DNA from: Welwitschia mirabilis
Taxonomy: Eukaryota > Gnetophyta > Gnetopsida > Welwitschiales
NCBI GenBank assembly: GCA_051453625.1
Contig: JBOZIK010000001.1
Location: forward strand, 204,062,786-204,126,785
Direction of reading: 5' to 3'
Length of the DNA stretch: 64,000 nucleotides
The first letter of the stretch is position 1. Each line of letters starts with the position of its first letter. A program made the translations under genes and the position numbers. The notes under the pieces were generated by a model. The model had not been told where the DNA came from, searched no databases, and worked only from the letters and a program-made list of their open reading frames with translations. This document shows positions 11,840 to 22,824 of the stretch, piece by piece.

Positions 11840-13480
11840 TAAATCACTAGTGTATCATATTCCATCTCCTGCATCATCTTTATCATTGTCACTATCCATA
11901 GTGATGGATGTCTAAATGGTATATGAAGAGGAAGATGTGGGTGAAGGTGTATGTCATTTCTTGGATGACTGCTGAGATGACTCACCAGGGCCCTAAGAGG
12001 CATGTATCCTGATATGTAAATACATTTGAGGGGTAATAGAAGTACCAAAAAAACTAGCAATGGTGATCTTAGTGAAAGATGATCGTAAAGCTATGCTGAA
12101 AGGTGAACAAGGGATTGGTTCTATGAAAGGTAGTGATGAACATGGATATGATGATGGACAAGGGAGTCATGAAGGCTATGTAGAATGATGAATGGGTAAT
12201 TTTTGATGAGGCTTGTAAAAAATAAGGGATGAATCATCAGAGCTCTTAGAATCTCTCTGCTCCTCCTCCTATATCTATGTCAAACCTTGGTGCTCCCTTT
12301 GTGCCTATGCTAGAGCCTGATGATCCTCTTGTGTGTGTGTGTCTTCTCTATTGTGGACTCTGAAGAATTAGTATCTGCTACATTGCTTGATTCATATCCT
12401 ATATCATGTAGTGCTGGAGATTCCTCTTCCTATGATTCCTCCTTGAAATCAATCCAAGTCGGAGCCCCCATGAATTCTTAACTACCTATAAGAGCCTTTT
12501 CTTTACTAGCTATGAAACAATGCTTCTTCAACCTCAATAAGTCATGTCCAATTTTGCCTACCATCTTAGTAATAAATTTTAAATCCTTATTTATTGTGAT
12601 GAGTTATGAGAGGTTGTAGAGTAAGAGCACTGAAACTATGATGTAGAAGGTCTCCTACTTCTGCCTTTACTAGCTAGTATTGATACTCACTGTTTCTCAC
12701 TAAACTCTGACAGTGGCTTCTTAAAATGAATGAGATTTACCTATAACACTCAGATTTTGGTATTGCTGATAATCACACTAGTTAAGTAAGGGTGACCAAA
12801 AGTCTAATCCTTCTAAAAAAGAGTAATAATATCCATACGTAAAATAAAGCTTAGGTCAATCTTCAACCCCGTAAGAAGAAAATAAATCACAAACATCTAC
12901 ATTGGATTATAATAGCTATAGCTATTACCTTAAAAAAGTATGTTGTAGAAAGTGATTAGACTCAAAACAAAGGCATCTGATACCATTTATTTACATTCTA
13001 AATTTTCATAAAAGAATTTTCTAGAATGCCCAAAAAGCACATCGCTCAAGAAATACCATTAAACACTAATAGAGCAGTAAGTGAATATATCTTTGAAAGA
13101 ACACATATATAACCATGGAAGATCTGAATCATCAATACCACACATGAAATTTATAAAAATAGGTGTAAGAAATAAAGAAGTATCTTGTACTTGCATTTGA
13201 AAAGTCCCAATGCAATCATCTATCTCATGTGTGTTAGCATAAAATACCTTGACAACGGGGTCTAAAATGCTTTGGTTTAATTGGACTACCATGTCCCAAA
13301 CAACACATGAAAAATATGCTAGAAGCTAATATTTTCTTTGCTTTTGGAATCTAAGAGTCCATTCTGTGATGATGGGGTTACTAGTCTAAGTTTTAAATTA
13401 TTTGATAATAGGCTTATGATAAAATTAAGGCTCATACTATGGTTTATGTGATTCTATAACTGGTTCTATGGCTTTCTTCT
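11840..13480 (-). pseudogene. Additional (env-position) ORF of Cop-A, decayed
   Basis: This lies between pol and the 3' LTR, where Sirevirus-type elements carry an extra, env-like ORF. The best-preserved piece (13059-13292, minus) contains VFYANTHEID, then FQMQVQDT and a downstream FIN block. The same block is VREFYANIHRID in Cop-E and VMEFYANIHKID followed by VRGT in Cop-D. This pattern resembles the domain annotated in plants as putative plant transposon protein, found in many plant retroelement ORFs; its function is unknown to me. Toward the C-terminus (about 12500-12220) the sequence becomes rich in Pro, Ser and acidic residues. Several stops and frameshifts are present, so no protein is made. 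The start codon could not be fixed. Confidence 0.6.
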
Positions 13481-13559
13481 CATCATGTTTAAAGAAAATA
13501 TGAAAAGCACTAAATTGATAACAATGACATATGAATATTCAATAGAAAAGAGCACTTTT

Positions 13560-14060
13560 TTAAAAAAAGAGCACCTATTATATTGGCTTTGAAGATGTCT
13601 TCCAAATCTAAGACATCTTTGCTGAGAGATTTGAGAAAACTAGGCTAGAAAGGAGCTCTGAGAGAAACACTTATTAAGTGAAGGATTGAAAATGATAGAT
13701 GATAACTCCTTTTCTGATTAAAGAAGGGCTAAAAACCTCATTTTTGGTGTGCATTTTTATTTTCGGTATAGTACTTAAAAGAGTCTACCAATTGAAAGAC
13801 ATCTAAAATGATAAAAGTAGACGTCTACCTCAAGAATAGATGTCTTTCATTAATAAATTTTATGAGTTAACTACATACTATGAAACTGTCTACCTATCCA
13901 AAGACATCTATTTTGAAAAATAAATAAAATGTATCTAACCTTCAAAGACATCTGACATATAAAGACATTTGCTTGATAGATGTCTATAATATTGAATACA
14001 TCTCTATGATAAATGTCTCTCATTAAAAGACATCTTTTCTGAAAGGTGAAAAGACTTCGA
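13560..14060. repeat. pol-to-ORF spacer of Cop-A rich in AGATGTCT/AGACATCT octamers
   Basis: The spacer between the pol stop (14206-14208) and the additional ORF holds many copies of the octamer in both forms, often paired as near-inverted repeats. An intact CpG version, GTAGACGTCTAC, is a perfect palindrome at about 13818-13829. The two common forms are what remains of AGACGTCT when either strand's methylcytosine decays. The same motif fills the LTRs, so it may have been a multiplied cis-element of the family. Confidence 0.7.
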
Positions 14061-14205
14061 AATTTTCTATGGTTAACATAATGATAAAAGTATCACAACA
14101 AAAGAATAAAATAACATGCATATAATTTACTATCCTAAACTCATATAATGTCATAGTATGGAGTTGAGATTTTGAATGTGGTTATCTAATAACTTACTCA
14201 ATTGG

Positions 14206-14627
14206 TCAAGGGCCAATCCCTAAGTTCCTGCATAATTTAATAAACCTATTATCACTTAGTGCTTTAGTTAAGACATCATCAAGTTAATTATCAGTATTAA
14301 TGTATTATAGCATGATATCCTTGTTTTGTACATGCTCTCTGAGAAAATGATGTCTGATCTCAATATGTTCAGTTTGTGAATGCTAAATTAGATTCTTCAA
14401 GGTGTTGAAAGCACTTTTGTTCTCACAAAAGATGGGAATGCTTCTCAAGGATAGTTTAAAATCTTTTAAGGTTTTTTCATCCAAAGTAGCTGTTCCAAGA
14501 TATCAAACATTATCCAAGAAATAAGTAAGTTCCATTTGTGCTCCTTCTATCATCTTTGCATCCTACCAAATCTGCATCATAATACCTTACTAGATCAAGA
14601 AAAGAGTTCTTTAACTATTAAAGACCC
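14206..14627 (-). pseudogene. RNase H end of Cop-A pol, left copy
   Basis: The minus strand reads the end of copia pol, finishing KLCRNLGIGP before a TGA stop at 14206-14208. Upstream is the HHFLREHVQ-type block of the RNase H domain, which is better preserved in Cop-D (51609-51875). The domain degrades RNA in the RNA-DNA hybrid during reverse transcription. Bases 14411-14627 are a second, shorter version of 16949-17240: the right copy has about 80 bp more, and the two differ at many sites. The copy stops exactly where the small LTR element begins. Confidence 0.7.
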
Positions 14628-14937
14628 CAAGAACTAGGAGAAACTCCTAGGTAGCACAAATAAAAAATCATTTAAATCAACTCATTATTTTTATTACTAT
14701 TGAGGGGTTTAAATACCTTCTTATTATACAAAAATAGGAAATGATGAGTAATGGGAGAGAAAAATTAGGATGTGGTTCTAACCACTATTTAAAAAAGGAA
14801 TGAGGGTGTTGGACATCCAAATGAAATTCAATAAACCTCCTCTTAATGACAACTCTAAGAATTAGATTACCATCATATTCAAAATTCTAGAACATGCCTC
14901 TAGCATAGTAATTAATATAAAATTTATCACATAAGTA

Positions 14938-15165
14938 TGGACTGACCATTATAAGGTGGACTAACCACAACAATGTAGACTAACCATTATAATGTGAACT
15001 AACCATGAGAATATGGACTAACCATGACAATGTGGACTAACCACAATAATGTAAACTAACCACAATAATATGGGCTAACCATGAAAATGTAGACTAACTA
15101 CAACAATATGGAATAACCATGATAATGTAGACTAACCATGACAATGTGGACTAACCACAACAAGG
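14938..15165. repeat. 19-bp tandem array, 12 units, CpG-decay signature
   Basis: Twelve contiguous 19-bp units start at 14938, typified by TGGACTAACCACAACAATG and TGGACTAACCATGACAATG. At unit positions 12-13 the dinucleotide is TG in five units, CA in five and TT in two, and CG in none. This is the pattern left when a unit with a fixed CG (TGGACTAACCACGACAATG) decays on either strand. There are no unique spacers, so it is not a CRISPR array. It sits in the small LTR element, next to its 3' LTR. Confidence 0.9.
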
Positions 15166-15240
15166 GACAAATCCAAGTAATCTTCATATAAAAACAATGT
15201 CATAAAAAGTGTCCCATACCACTTCTCATAACATCATCTT

Positions 15241-15483
15241 NNNNNNNNNNNNNNNNNNNNNNNNNNNNNNNNNNNNNNNNNNNNNNNNNNNNNNNNNNNN
15301 NNNNNNNNNNNNNNNNNNNNNNNNNNNNNNNNNNNNNNNNNNNNNNNNNNNNNNNNNNNNNNNNNNNNNNNNNNNNNNNNNNNNNNNNNNNNNNNNNNNN
15401 NNNNNNNNNNNNNNNNNNNNNNNNNNNNNNNNNNNNNNNNNNNNNNNNNNNNNNNNNNNNNNNNNNNNNNNNNNNNNNNNNNN
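15241..15483. other. Assembly gap (N), 243 bp
   Basis: Unknown bases inside the small LTR element, 75 bp after the 19-bp array. Repeat collapse may have caused the gap. ORFs that appear to cross it are artefacts. Confidence 0.95.
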
Positions 15484-15539
15484 AAACATTTCAAAATCCA
15501 AGTAAACAAAACTTACACTTAATGCCTAAAGCAAATGAA

Positions 15540-16030
15540 AATTCTCAAAGCCAAAAGAGCTTGATGTTATTATTGGCTTTATATCCACTATCATCATTGT
15601 ATCTTTGGTAAACAACTTGGCCTACAAGTATCCTCTAGTATCGAAGCCTTACCAGATTTTATGCAAATTCTAGGATTATAAAATTTCATGACATGATTAC
15701 AAAGTTTCTCTAATGGGTAACAATAATTTCTTACTCTGGTAAATCACAAGAACATCTTTATTATCACCAATTTCTTCACTAAATATGTAGCCATATTTAC
15801 TCAATCTACTTAAGCTAGGATCTCCTAGTTCACCATGACCATCTTTTTGGCATTGATTATATTAACAAAGACTCAACCTAAATATGTATGCATTACATGA
15901 GCATGTTGTCAGAGACTAGTTGTGCAGTGCTTCAATTTTGAAATCCTTCAGATTGCACACAGATGATAATTTAATGTCCTCAAGCATCTCAGATTCATCA
16001 AAAATTTAATAAAACCTTCATTATAAATTT
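15540..16030 (-). pseudogene. Unidentified coding-looking stretch in the small LTR element
   Basis: On the minus strand about 50 codons are open from roughly 15845 down to 15700. They include GELGDPSLSRLSKYGYIF followed by EEIGDNKDVLVIYQ and end at a stop after LLPIRETL. A second open piece near 15990-15905 includes ESEMLEDIKLSSVC. The composition looks protein-like rather than random, yet I recognise neither gag nor pol motifs. DPSLSRLSKYG slightly recalls the GHPSL block of copia pre-integrase domains, but the rest does not fit. A captured host gene fragment is the alternative. Confidence 0.3.
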
Positions 16031-16254
16031 GATTCTAGAGTTCTGATTTCATTGTGAGATGCTTCTTCATCCAAAAAACAACGTAATGAATTTGATTGAT
16101 TGAATTATCTCCTAAGGAGGAGTTTTCATTAGGGAAAATTCTCTTAAGAAAAAAATCAGAGAAAACACTTAGACTATAAATCCCTTTTTCACAACAATAC
16201 TTCTTTTTTAGCAATGCATTATAGGAACTTTGGCAATTGCCAAGTGCCTGTAGG

Positions 16255-16350
16255 TGTAATGGACATATGTTACTGAGGTCATGGAGGCAAAACGCTTGGC
16301 AGTGTGCTAGACATAGGTTGCTGAGGTCATAGAGACAGATAGTTAGCAAC
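16255..16350. repeat. Two diverged ~49-bp repeats
   Basis: GACATATGTTACTGAGGTCA (from about 16261) and GACATAGGTTGCTGAGGTCA (from about 16310) head two units, each followed by a related CGCTTGGCAGTGTG or TAGTTAGCAA tail. The repeated residues in the 105-codon minus-strand ORF here come from these units, so I do not treat that ORF as a gene. Confidence 0.6.
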
Positions 16351-16948
16351 ATTTGATTTTATTGGAAATGAAGACAACTAGCACATTGAAGCCCTTATCT
16401 AACGTCAGCTAATACATTACCACTAGTTCTTAGTCATTGTACTCCATCAATGAGACTGGTGACTTTCCTAATTTCTTACATTATAGGGTATTACCATAGA
16501 CATCAGTGACACAGGTGCCATAACTACTTGCATTTAAGGGATAACCAATGTGCTATTTGCATAGAGTTCTAATCCACTACCTCGATTTTTCACTTCCTAG
16601 AATTTATAGTTGTAGTTGTTTATAACTATAAATTATATGCTTGTAAAACTAAATCAAGCATCAATCTATGGCTAATAGCTATGCATTGTCATAGACGATT
16701 CTAATCCCAAGTGTGGAATTTCAGATCCCATATGTATAGAAGATTTGAGAACTAGGCGAAACTCCTAGAGAAAACAAGTAAATAATCATTAAACTTAGCT
16801 AATTATTTTTATTACTATTGAGGTTTTTAAATACCTTTTCATTATACAAAAACAAGAAAGGATGGGTAATGGAAGAGAAAAATTAGGACGTATTTCTAAC
16901 CACTATTCAAAAAAGATATAAGGGCGTCGAACACCCAAATGAAGTTCA

Positions 16949-19700
16949 GCACTTTTGTTGTCACATAATATGGGAATTCTTTCCAAGAATAGTTTGAAAT
17001 CTTTTAAAGTCTTCTTCATCTAAAGTAGCTGAGCATAATATCTCCTAACAGTAATGTCTTTAGCCTCAGTAGTAGAGAGAGCAATTGAGTTTTCCTTGTT
17101 GCTATTCTAAGGTACTAGACATTACTAAAGAAAGAAGCAAGTTCCAGTTATGCTGCTTCTATCATCTTTACATCCTACCCAATCTACGTCACAATACCTA
17201 ATGAGAATAAGGTAGGAGTTATTTGAATATTAAAGACTCCAATTAGTAATATGTTTTAGATAGTGAAAAATTCTTTTAACTACCATAACATGTGATTCTC
17301 TAGGATCAATTTGATAATAAGCACAAATTCCTATGTTCAAAATGATATCAAGTCTACTAATAGTAAGATATAGTAAATAACTAGTTATACCTCTGCATAG
17401 CTTATGGTCAACCTTTTAACCATGCTCATCTTCGTTTAGTTTTGTGCTTTGAATCATTGGGAAATCTTTGGCTTTACAATCTTGTAAATCATACTTGACT
17501 AAAAAGTTTTTAATATATTTAGTTTGAGAAATAAATTTCCCATGTTTTTTAAATATCATTTAAAGCCCTAAGAAGTTATTGATTTCTCCCATGAGACTCA
17601 TTTCAAATTTATCTTACATAATCTTAGCAAACTTCTTACATAATAGTATGTTAGTAGCTTCAAAAATAATATCATCCACATAGATTTATACAATAGTAAA
17701 TTTCTTACCATCCTTTTTAATAACCAATGTAACATTAGATGTATCTCTTTGAAATCCATTTTCCATTAAATGGTCTGATAATTTCTCATACTAAGACCTA
17801 GGTTCTTGCTTGAGACCATAAAAATCCTTTTTCAATTTGTAAACACAGTATGATTTATGAGATTTGTAAATCCTTTAGGTTGCTTAACATATACTTTCTC
17901 TTGAAGTACTCCATTAGAAGAGCACTTTTAAGATTTATCTATAGAGTTTAAATTCTTTAATATAAGTAAAGGCTAAAAGCATTCTTATGGACTTTATATG
18001 ATCTACTAACCTTACTTTATTTTTGAAAACATTATCATTTCCATCTATTATGATTCTAAAAACCCATTTTATGCCAATAATAAATCTATGACATGGTCTT
18101 GCAGTGAGTTCCCATACATCATATCTTTCAAATTGATTAAGCTCCTCTTATACTACTAGCATCTAATGTTCATCACTTTCTAATTCATTGAAAGTTTTGG
18201 GTTATATCTATGAGATATATGCTACATATTTGTAGAATTCCTTAGGATACCATAATATAGACTACCTATTACATTACTCATAGAGTGATTTTTCTTTAGT
18301 CTAATCATGTTTGAAGAAGTTTCTTCTTCTTTATCTTCCTTGTTGTCTGATTAATCTTAAGGATGGCTAGACAATTGATCAATCTCTATAAGAATATAAT
18401 CATCTTGCACATAGATAGAAGTTGAGTTAGTATCATGTATTTCAATATTTATGATTTCCTCTATTGCATAAATTCTATTATTAAACCTCAGTAGACTTTA
18501 TTGGCCATGGAATAACATAGAAAAATGCCATTGTCAACTTTAGAATCAAATTTTCTTACTTTATCCTTTTCATTTATGATGAAAAATTTTAACCCAAATA
18601 TATGAAAATAACTTACTTATAGTTTCTTGTGAGATCATAGTTCATATAAAATTTTGGAAGTAAAACTTCTTACTAGAACTCAATTGAAAATGCAATATGT
18701 AGTATTGATGGCTTCCATAAAAAATGATAAGGAACCTATTTATCATGCATCATTATTTGTGCCATTTTATTTAGAAGTTTGTTATTTCTTTTGGAGACTC
18801 CATTTTGCTATGGAATTCTTGGGGCTGAGAATTGGTGAAGAATATCAAACTATTCACAAAAATCCTCAAACTTTGTATTTTTAAATTTAGTACCATTATC
18901 AAATGCCTCAGCATTTTGTGCAAGGAGGACTACACATGTAAAATGATATTAGTTATTAACAACAATTAGATAATATCTTTTTTTTATCAAGGCTTTCTAT
19001 AAGAGATGGACCAACAATATGAAGATGTAAAAGATCTAAAGGACATTTAGTTGTGATAGTTTTTTCCTTACTAAATCTTACCCTTGTTTTCTTTTCTTTT
19101 TGGCATGACTCACAAATTTTATTATCAAGGCTTTACAACTTAGGAGTCTTCTTACCATTTCTTTTATGAATAATATTTTTAGTAAGTCTTTGTTCACATG
19201 TCTAAGATGCTTGTGCCATAGCTCCATTTTACCTATAGTACTTAATAGACACTTGGTTTCTTTGTTAAAATTTATTATAAAATAGTGATCTATATATTAG
19301 ATTTTCTAATTCTAGCAAATAAAACTTTAGTTAAGTTATGTTTTTTTATAAGATAATCATCTTTGATAAAAGTGACAAAAAAGTTTGCATCACATAATTG
19401 ACTAACACTTAGTAGATTATGTTGTAATCATTCTACAAAGAAAACATCTTTTACCTTAGGTAAGTTACCTCCTTTAATGTTTCTAATATCTACGATAGAT
19501 GCTTCTGTATTGTCACTAAATGTGACCACTCCTTTGTCTTGCTTTATCAAGGTGGTTAAGTTGGATTTATCTCTAGTCACATCCCTTGAACACCTATTAT
19601 CAACATATTAGGCATGTTTCTTTACTACTTATAGTGTAATCTGAGCTAATAGGGCTAGTTTTGATTTCGGAACCCATTTTTTCTTTAGTTTATCCTGCAC
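16949..19700 (-). pseudogene. Cop-A pol: protease, integrase, RT and RNase H start
   Basis: Read right to left on the minus strand, the copia order is clear. Protease lies near 19615-19410: the catalytic DSG region has become DNRCSRDVTRDK, and the usual LQHNLLSVSQ follows. The integrase zinc finger is near 19130-19080 (CESCQKEKKTRVRF). Its C-terminal block is near 18830-18780 (QNGVSKRNN for QNGVVERKN). The RT active site is at about 17688-17665 (IYVDDIIFEATN), with the usual GAT changed to EAT by one G-to-A step. RNase H begins near 17240 and breaks off at 16949, where the small LTR element begins. YVDDIIFG is typical of Sirevirus RTs. Loss of the protease catalytic residues and numerous stops make it inactive. 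Confidence 0.8.
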
Positions 19701-21366
19701 AAAGGATTATATCGTACCTCTTGGCCTTTTGACATTATTAGTGTAATATCTGGTTTTGAATTTTATTAGATAATTATATTGATAATGACCTTGTTTGTAG
19801 TAGTAATAACAGATAATATTATTTGTATACACTATATGATCATACCTTAGTTTATAGCTCCATTTGTTGAATGAGGAAGTTGAAGTACTAGTGGACTCTT
19901 CCTTATAACCTAAACCACTTTTATTATTTGGGCTTCTACATTGTTGAAGCATAATGTTTAAGGTCTCCTTACCTTGGATAAACTTATCATTAATTCTTTT
20001 TGAGTAGAAAGTTCCTATCTAACATGATTTAATTCATACATTAGTTTATTACTAATCTTAGCTTTAAAAGCTGATTTTTTAGATGATAATGTATTGAAAG
20101 AATCTGTTTCTATTCATATGCTAATTCATGGAAATGAAGTAATCTTTTCATTTTAGCACATACTTTTTGCAACTTAATTAATTCTTTAAAAATTAAATCA
20201 TATGTATCTTGAGGTTTGATACCTGTTTTACCTTTACTGTCTAATTCATATTCTTCTTTTCTTTCATCACTTTCCTTTTGGATATGTGCAATGGCCATGT
20301 AGGATGGATGAGCTTTTTTTCCTCAGATGTTTCAAATTTAGTTGCATCCTCATCATCATCTCAACCTATGAAGAAAGATATTCTTTTCTTGGGCTTTTTA
20401 TTTTTTCTTTTTCTATAATTTGTTAAAGTTAGGACATTCCAAGGCTATGTGCCCTTGTCCTCGATAAATCCAACATTCTAACTTGAAAATATTAAACTTC
20501 GAAGAAATTGAAGATTTACTAGAAATTTTACCTTTGGTTTTATCTCTAGCTTGAAATCTAGATCATTTTTAATATTCCTCCTTTTTGTTATTCTTGTGTG
20601 GAAGAAGTCTTTTGACTTGCCTTGTGATAAAAGTAAGTTTTTCATTTACATCATCTTTATAGTCATCTTCATTTGATTCTTCTTTTTTTCCCCCTTTTGA
20701 AAATTGCCTTATATTTTCACCAGCTTTAAGAGAAATAGAATTCTATTTTATAATACTCTAAAGAACTTTGCAATTCTTTAATCTTTATTTAGTTAAAGTC
20801 TCTTAATTCTTTCATGGCTGTTGTTTTAGGCATGTATTCTAGAGTTAAGAATCTAATAACATTTTGGATTACCTTAGACTCAGAAATATTTTCATCAGTT
20901 TACTACATTTGAGAATCTTATGAAGTATTCATGTATTATGTCTTCATTGTTCATCTTCAGACTTTCAAACTGATTCTAGATAAAAAGTTTTGATTACTTG
21001 ATGATAGGGGGTTCCTTTATGTGTTCTCATAATAACATTTCATATTTTTTTGTGTAATTTTACCTACACTTATTCTATTGAATTTCTTCATTGTAAGGTC
21101 TAAGTGGAGAGGATCATTTGCTTTTAAGTCATATATGAAAGCTTCAATTCCTTTTCTTTATCTTCTTAGTCCATTCTAGGTTTGACTTGTACAATGGAAT
21201 TTTCTATAGTATCTCTTGTAATTTTTGTAGATTCTAAGTATCCATCTCCAATGCTTTACCAAATCTAAAACTCATAAGACTATAAGTAAACCTATGTCTT
21301 CATTTTTCAATAGGCATAGTTAGTCCCATCAAAGAGTGAAGGTTTGATGAATGGCACTCCTTCCAT
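19701..21366 (-). pseudogene. Cop-A gag with two zinc knuckles
   Basis: The likely start is the ATG at 21366-21364 (minus), about 35 bp after the primer binding site. It opens MEGVPFIKPSLFDGTNYAY, the usual copia gag entry that precedes W-K-x-K/R-M; the W has become a stop. A first zinc knuckle, near 20490-20450, reads CWIYRGQGHIALEC, with the second Cys changed to Tyr. A lysine- and glutamate-rich, coiled-coil-like segment follows at 20298-20110. A second knuckle near 19820-19780 reads CYYYYKQGHYQYNY, all but its first Cys lost. A gag extended by a coiled coil and a second knuckle is repeated in Cop-D, Cop-E and Cop-C. Gag would form the particle and bind RNA. Confidence 0.7.
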
Positions 21367-21399
21367 AGTTTATTCAAGAATGTTACTCCTTTTTATAAG

Positions 21400-21417
21400 T
21401 ACCCACTCTGATACTAC
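21400..21417 (-). promoter_or_regulatory. Primer binding site of Cop-A
   Basis: Directly inside the 5' LTR the minus strand reads AGTAGTATCAGAGTGGG, close to the TGGTATCAGAGC complement of the 3' end of initiator Met-tRNA. This tRNA would prime minus-strand DNA synthesis. Its position defines both the orientation of the element and the LTR edge. Confidence 0.8.
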
Positions 21418-21418
21418 T

Positions 21419-22824
21419 TGAGGATCATTGAACTTAGAGGAGAGGGGTGAATGAGATCTACCAAAAATAAATTTAATTAAAAACAAATTAAAAACTATAC
21501 AATAAATACCTTATCAGATTAACATGATTCCCTAACCTAGGTACGTCCACACATAAAAGGTAGCTTCCTCTCATACCTATGGATATTCTTAGACTGTTAA
21601 AATAATGGTTTTGGAGCACCACCAATATTACATACAATTAAGATGCTCCTCTTAAGATATCACTCTCTTCCCCTTAGGGATATTCAATAAAACAATAATA
21701 AAAAAGTGCTCATAAGTAATTATATAGACACACTCATACAAGGGTTGCCTTATAATATGGATCCCTAGTAAAGGATTTTATGATAGAGAATAACAAATGG
21801 ACTATAATAAGAGTATTTAAAAATCTGATAGCTGTACAATGTAAGTTATAATAAATAATGATAATAGATGGAACAACAAGAATAAAATGATGTCTTTTTG
21901 ATGAACTACTTGAGTTCTTCATTGTTGTTGCCATCCATAAGTGTTAAATATCAGAGTGATGTAGCTTTGTAAAAGCCACTAATTAAATGACACATTCACC
22001 AAATAAGCCCTTTGTAAAAGATAGGTGAAAGATTCTTGTGTAGTATGAATCACCCATGCATTCATGCATATTTTTTTCTTCTTTCTTTGGACCCTTTATC
22101 CTTGTGATGTCTTTTTAGCTATTGTCCTAGAGAGATAGCCATTTGAAAACATGTAACTACTATACAATAGATAGAAATAATTGAGCATTAGCCACCCAAA
22201 AAATATTTTATTTTCTATAAAATTTTAAAATAGACATCATTGAAATTATAGACGTCTCCTGCTAGGTAGACGTATTCAACATGAGAGACATCTCTGATCA
22301 AAATATCCAGATTTCAATGAGACTTGAATTGCAGTTCTTATAGCCACTAGTGATCATGAATTCTATATGTAAAACTTGATTGATTTTCTAAGATGTAGAT
22401 AATTCATCAAAATACAATTTATCTTTATTACCTCTTGCAGTTCAATATAGATGTCTTTAACTATGTAGATATCTTTCCATAGTTAAAGGAGTATAAATAT
22501 CTTTAATATAATAAATGTCTTTCACCTATCTTAGGTCCTTCCTTTAGTATAGATGTCTTTCTCTGTTTGGAAGTCTGGTTCAACATAGACATCTTTGATG
22601 CAACAAACATCCTTCCCATACATGTTTTCAAAGGTGTAAACATCTTTAGTCAGTTTTGATTTAACATTCATGAAATATGAGCTAAAGCTTATGTAAGATT
22701 TGAAATTGAGGTTTTACTTAGATTGATTCTTTTTGTGGTTTAGTGTTTTCCAATTTGACCTATCTACACAATAAACACAATACATTTGACAAGTTGAATC
22801 ATCAAAATTGGAATTTTATCAATA
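21419..22824 (-). repeat. 5' LTR of Cop-A
   Basis: It starts TGAGGATCATTG and ends CAATA, with the terminal CA decayed. It is followed by the right target-site duplication ACTAC (22825-22829). It carries AGACGTCT near 22251 and several decayed octamers. Compared with 9956-11316 there are many substitutions and indels, so the insertion is old. Confidence 0.85.

Larger units (their letters stand above)
14628..16948 (-). mobile_element. Small LTR element with 203-bp LTRs inside Cop-A pol
   Basis: Direct repeats of 203 bp lie at 14628-14830 and 16746-16948. The right one starts TG (TGAGAACTAGG) and ends CA (GAAGTTCA); the left start has decayed to CA. On the minus strand TGGGATCTGAAA, a weak match to the Met-tRNA primer binding site, lies about 15 bp inside the right LTR, which suggests minus orientation. 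The 1.9-kb interior has a 243-bp gap, a 19-bp array, a 49-bp repeat and a coding-looking piece I cannot identify; gag and RT were not recognised, so it is probably non-autonomous. Flanking 5-mers (GACCC and GCACT) do not match. Instead, a 217-292-bp piece of host pol is duplicated on either side. Confidence 0.7.
9956..22824 (-). mobile_element. Cop-A: complete Ty1/copia element, Sirevirus-like, ~12.9 kb
   Basis: Two related LTRs (9956-11316 and 21419-22824) enclose, read on the minus strand, a primer binding site, gag with two zinc knuckles, protease, integrase, RT, RNase H, a spacer and an additional ORF. The host bases next to the element are ACTAC on both sides (9951-9955 and 22825-22829). 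This exact 5-bp target-site duplication proves that both LTRs belong to one insertion. The order protease-integrase-RT-RNase H is that of Ty1/copia. LTRs over 1.3 kb, a long gag and an extra 3' ORF point to the Sirevirus lineage. All ORFs are broken by stops. A smaller element (14628-16948) and a duplicated piece of pol interrupt it, which explains part of its length. Confidence 0.85.

Noticed and set aside
14938-15165. Possible CRISPR array
   Set aside because: Units are contiguous without unique spacers and lie in a plant retroelement.
16035-16352. 105-codon minus-strand ORF with repeated Cys-Leu-His-Asp motifs
   Set aside because: The repeated residues come from a 49-bp DNA repeat, and no conserved domain is seen.
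14206-17240. Reading Cop-A as two separate truncated elements
   Set aside because: The matching ACTAC duplications at 9951-9955 and 22825-22829 show a single insertion.
18654-18884. 76-codon plus-strand ORF
   Set aside because: It is the antisense of Cop-A integrase (QNGVSKRNN block on the minus strand).
9956-22824. Fungal repeat-induced point mutation as the cause of C-to-T decay
   Set aside because: The element families, Sirevirus-like features and plant-type LTRs indicate a plant, where CpG methylation decay suffices.
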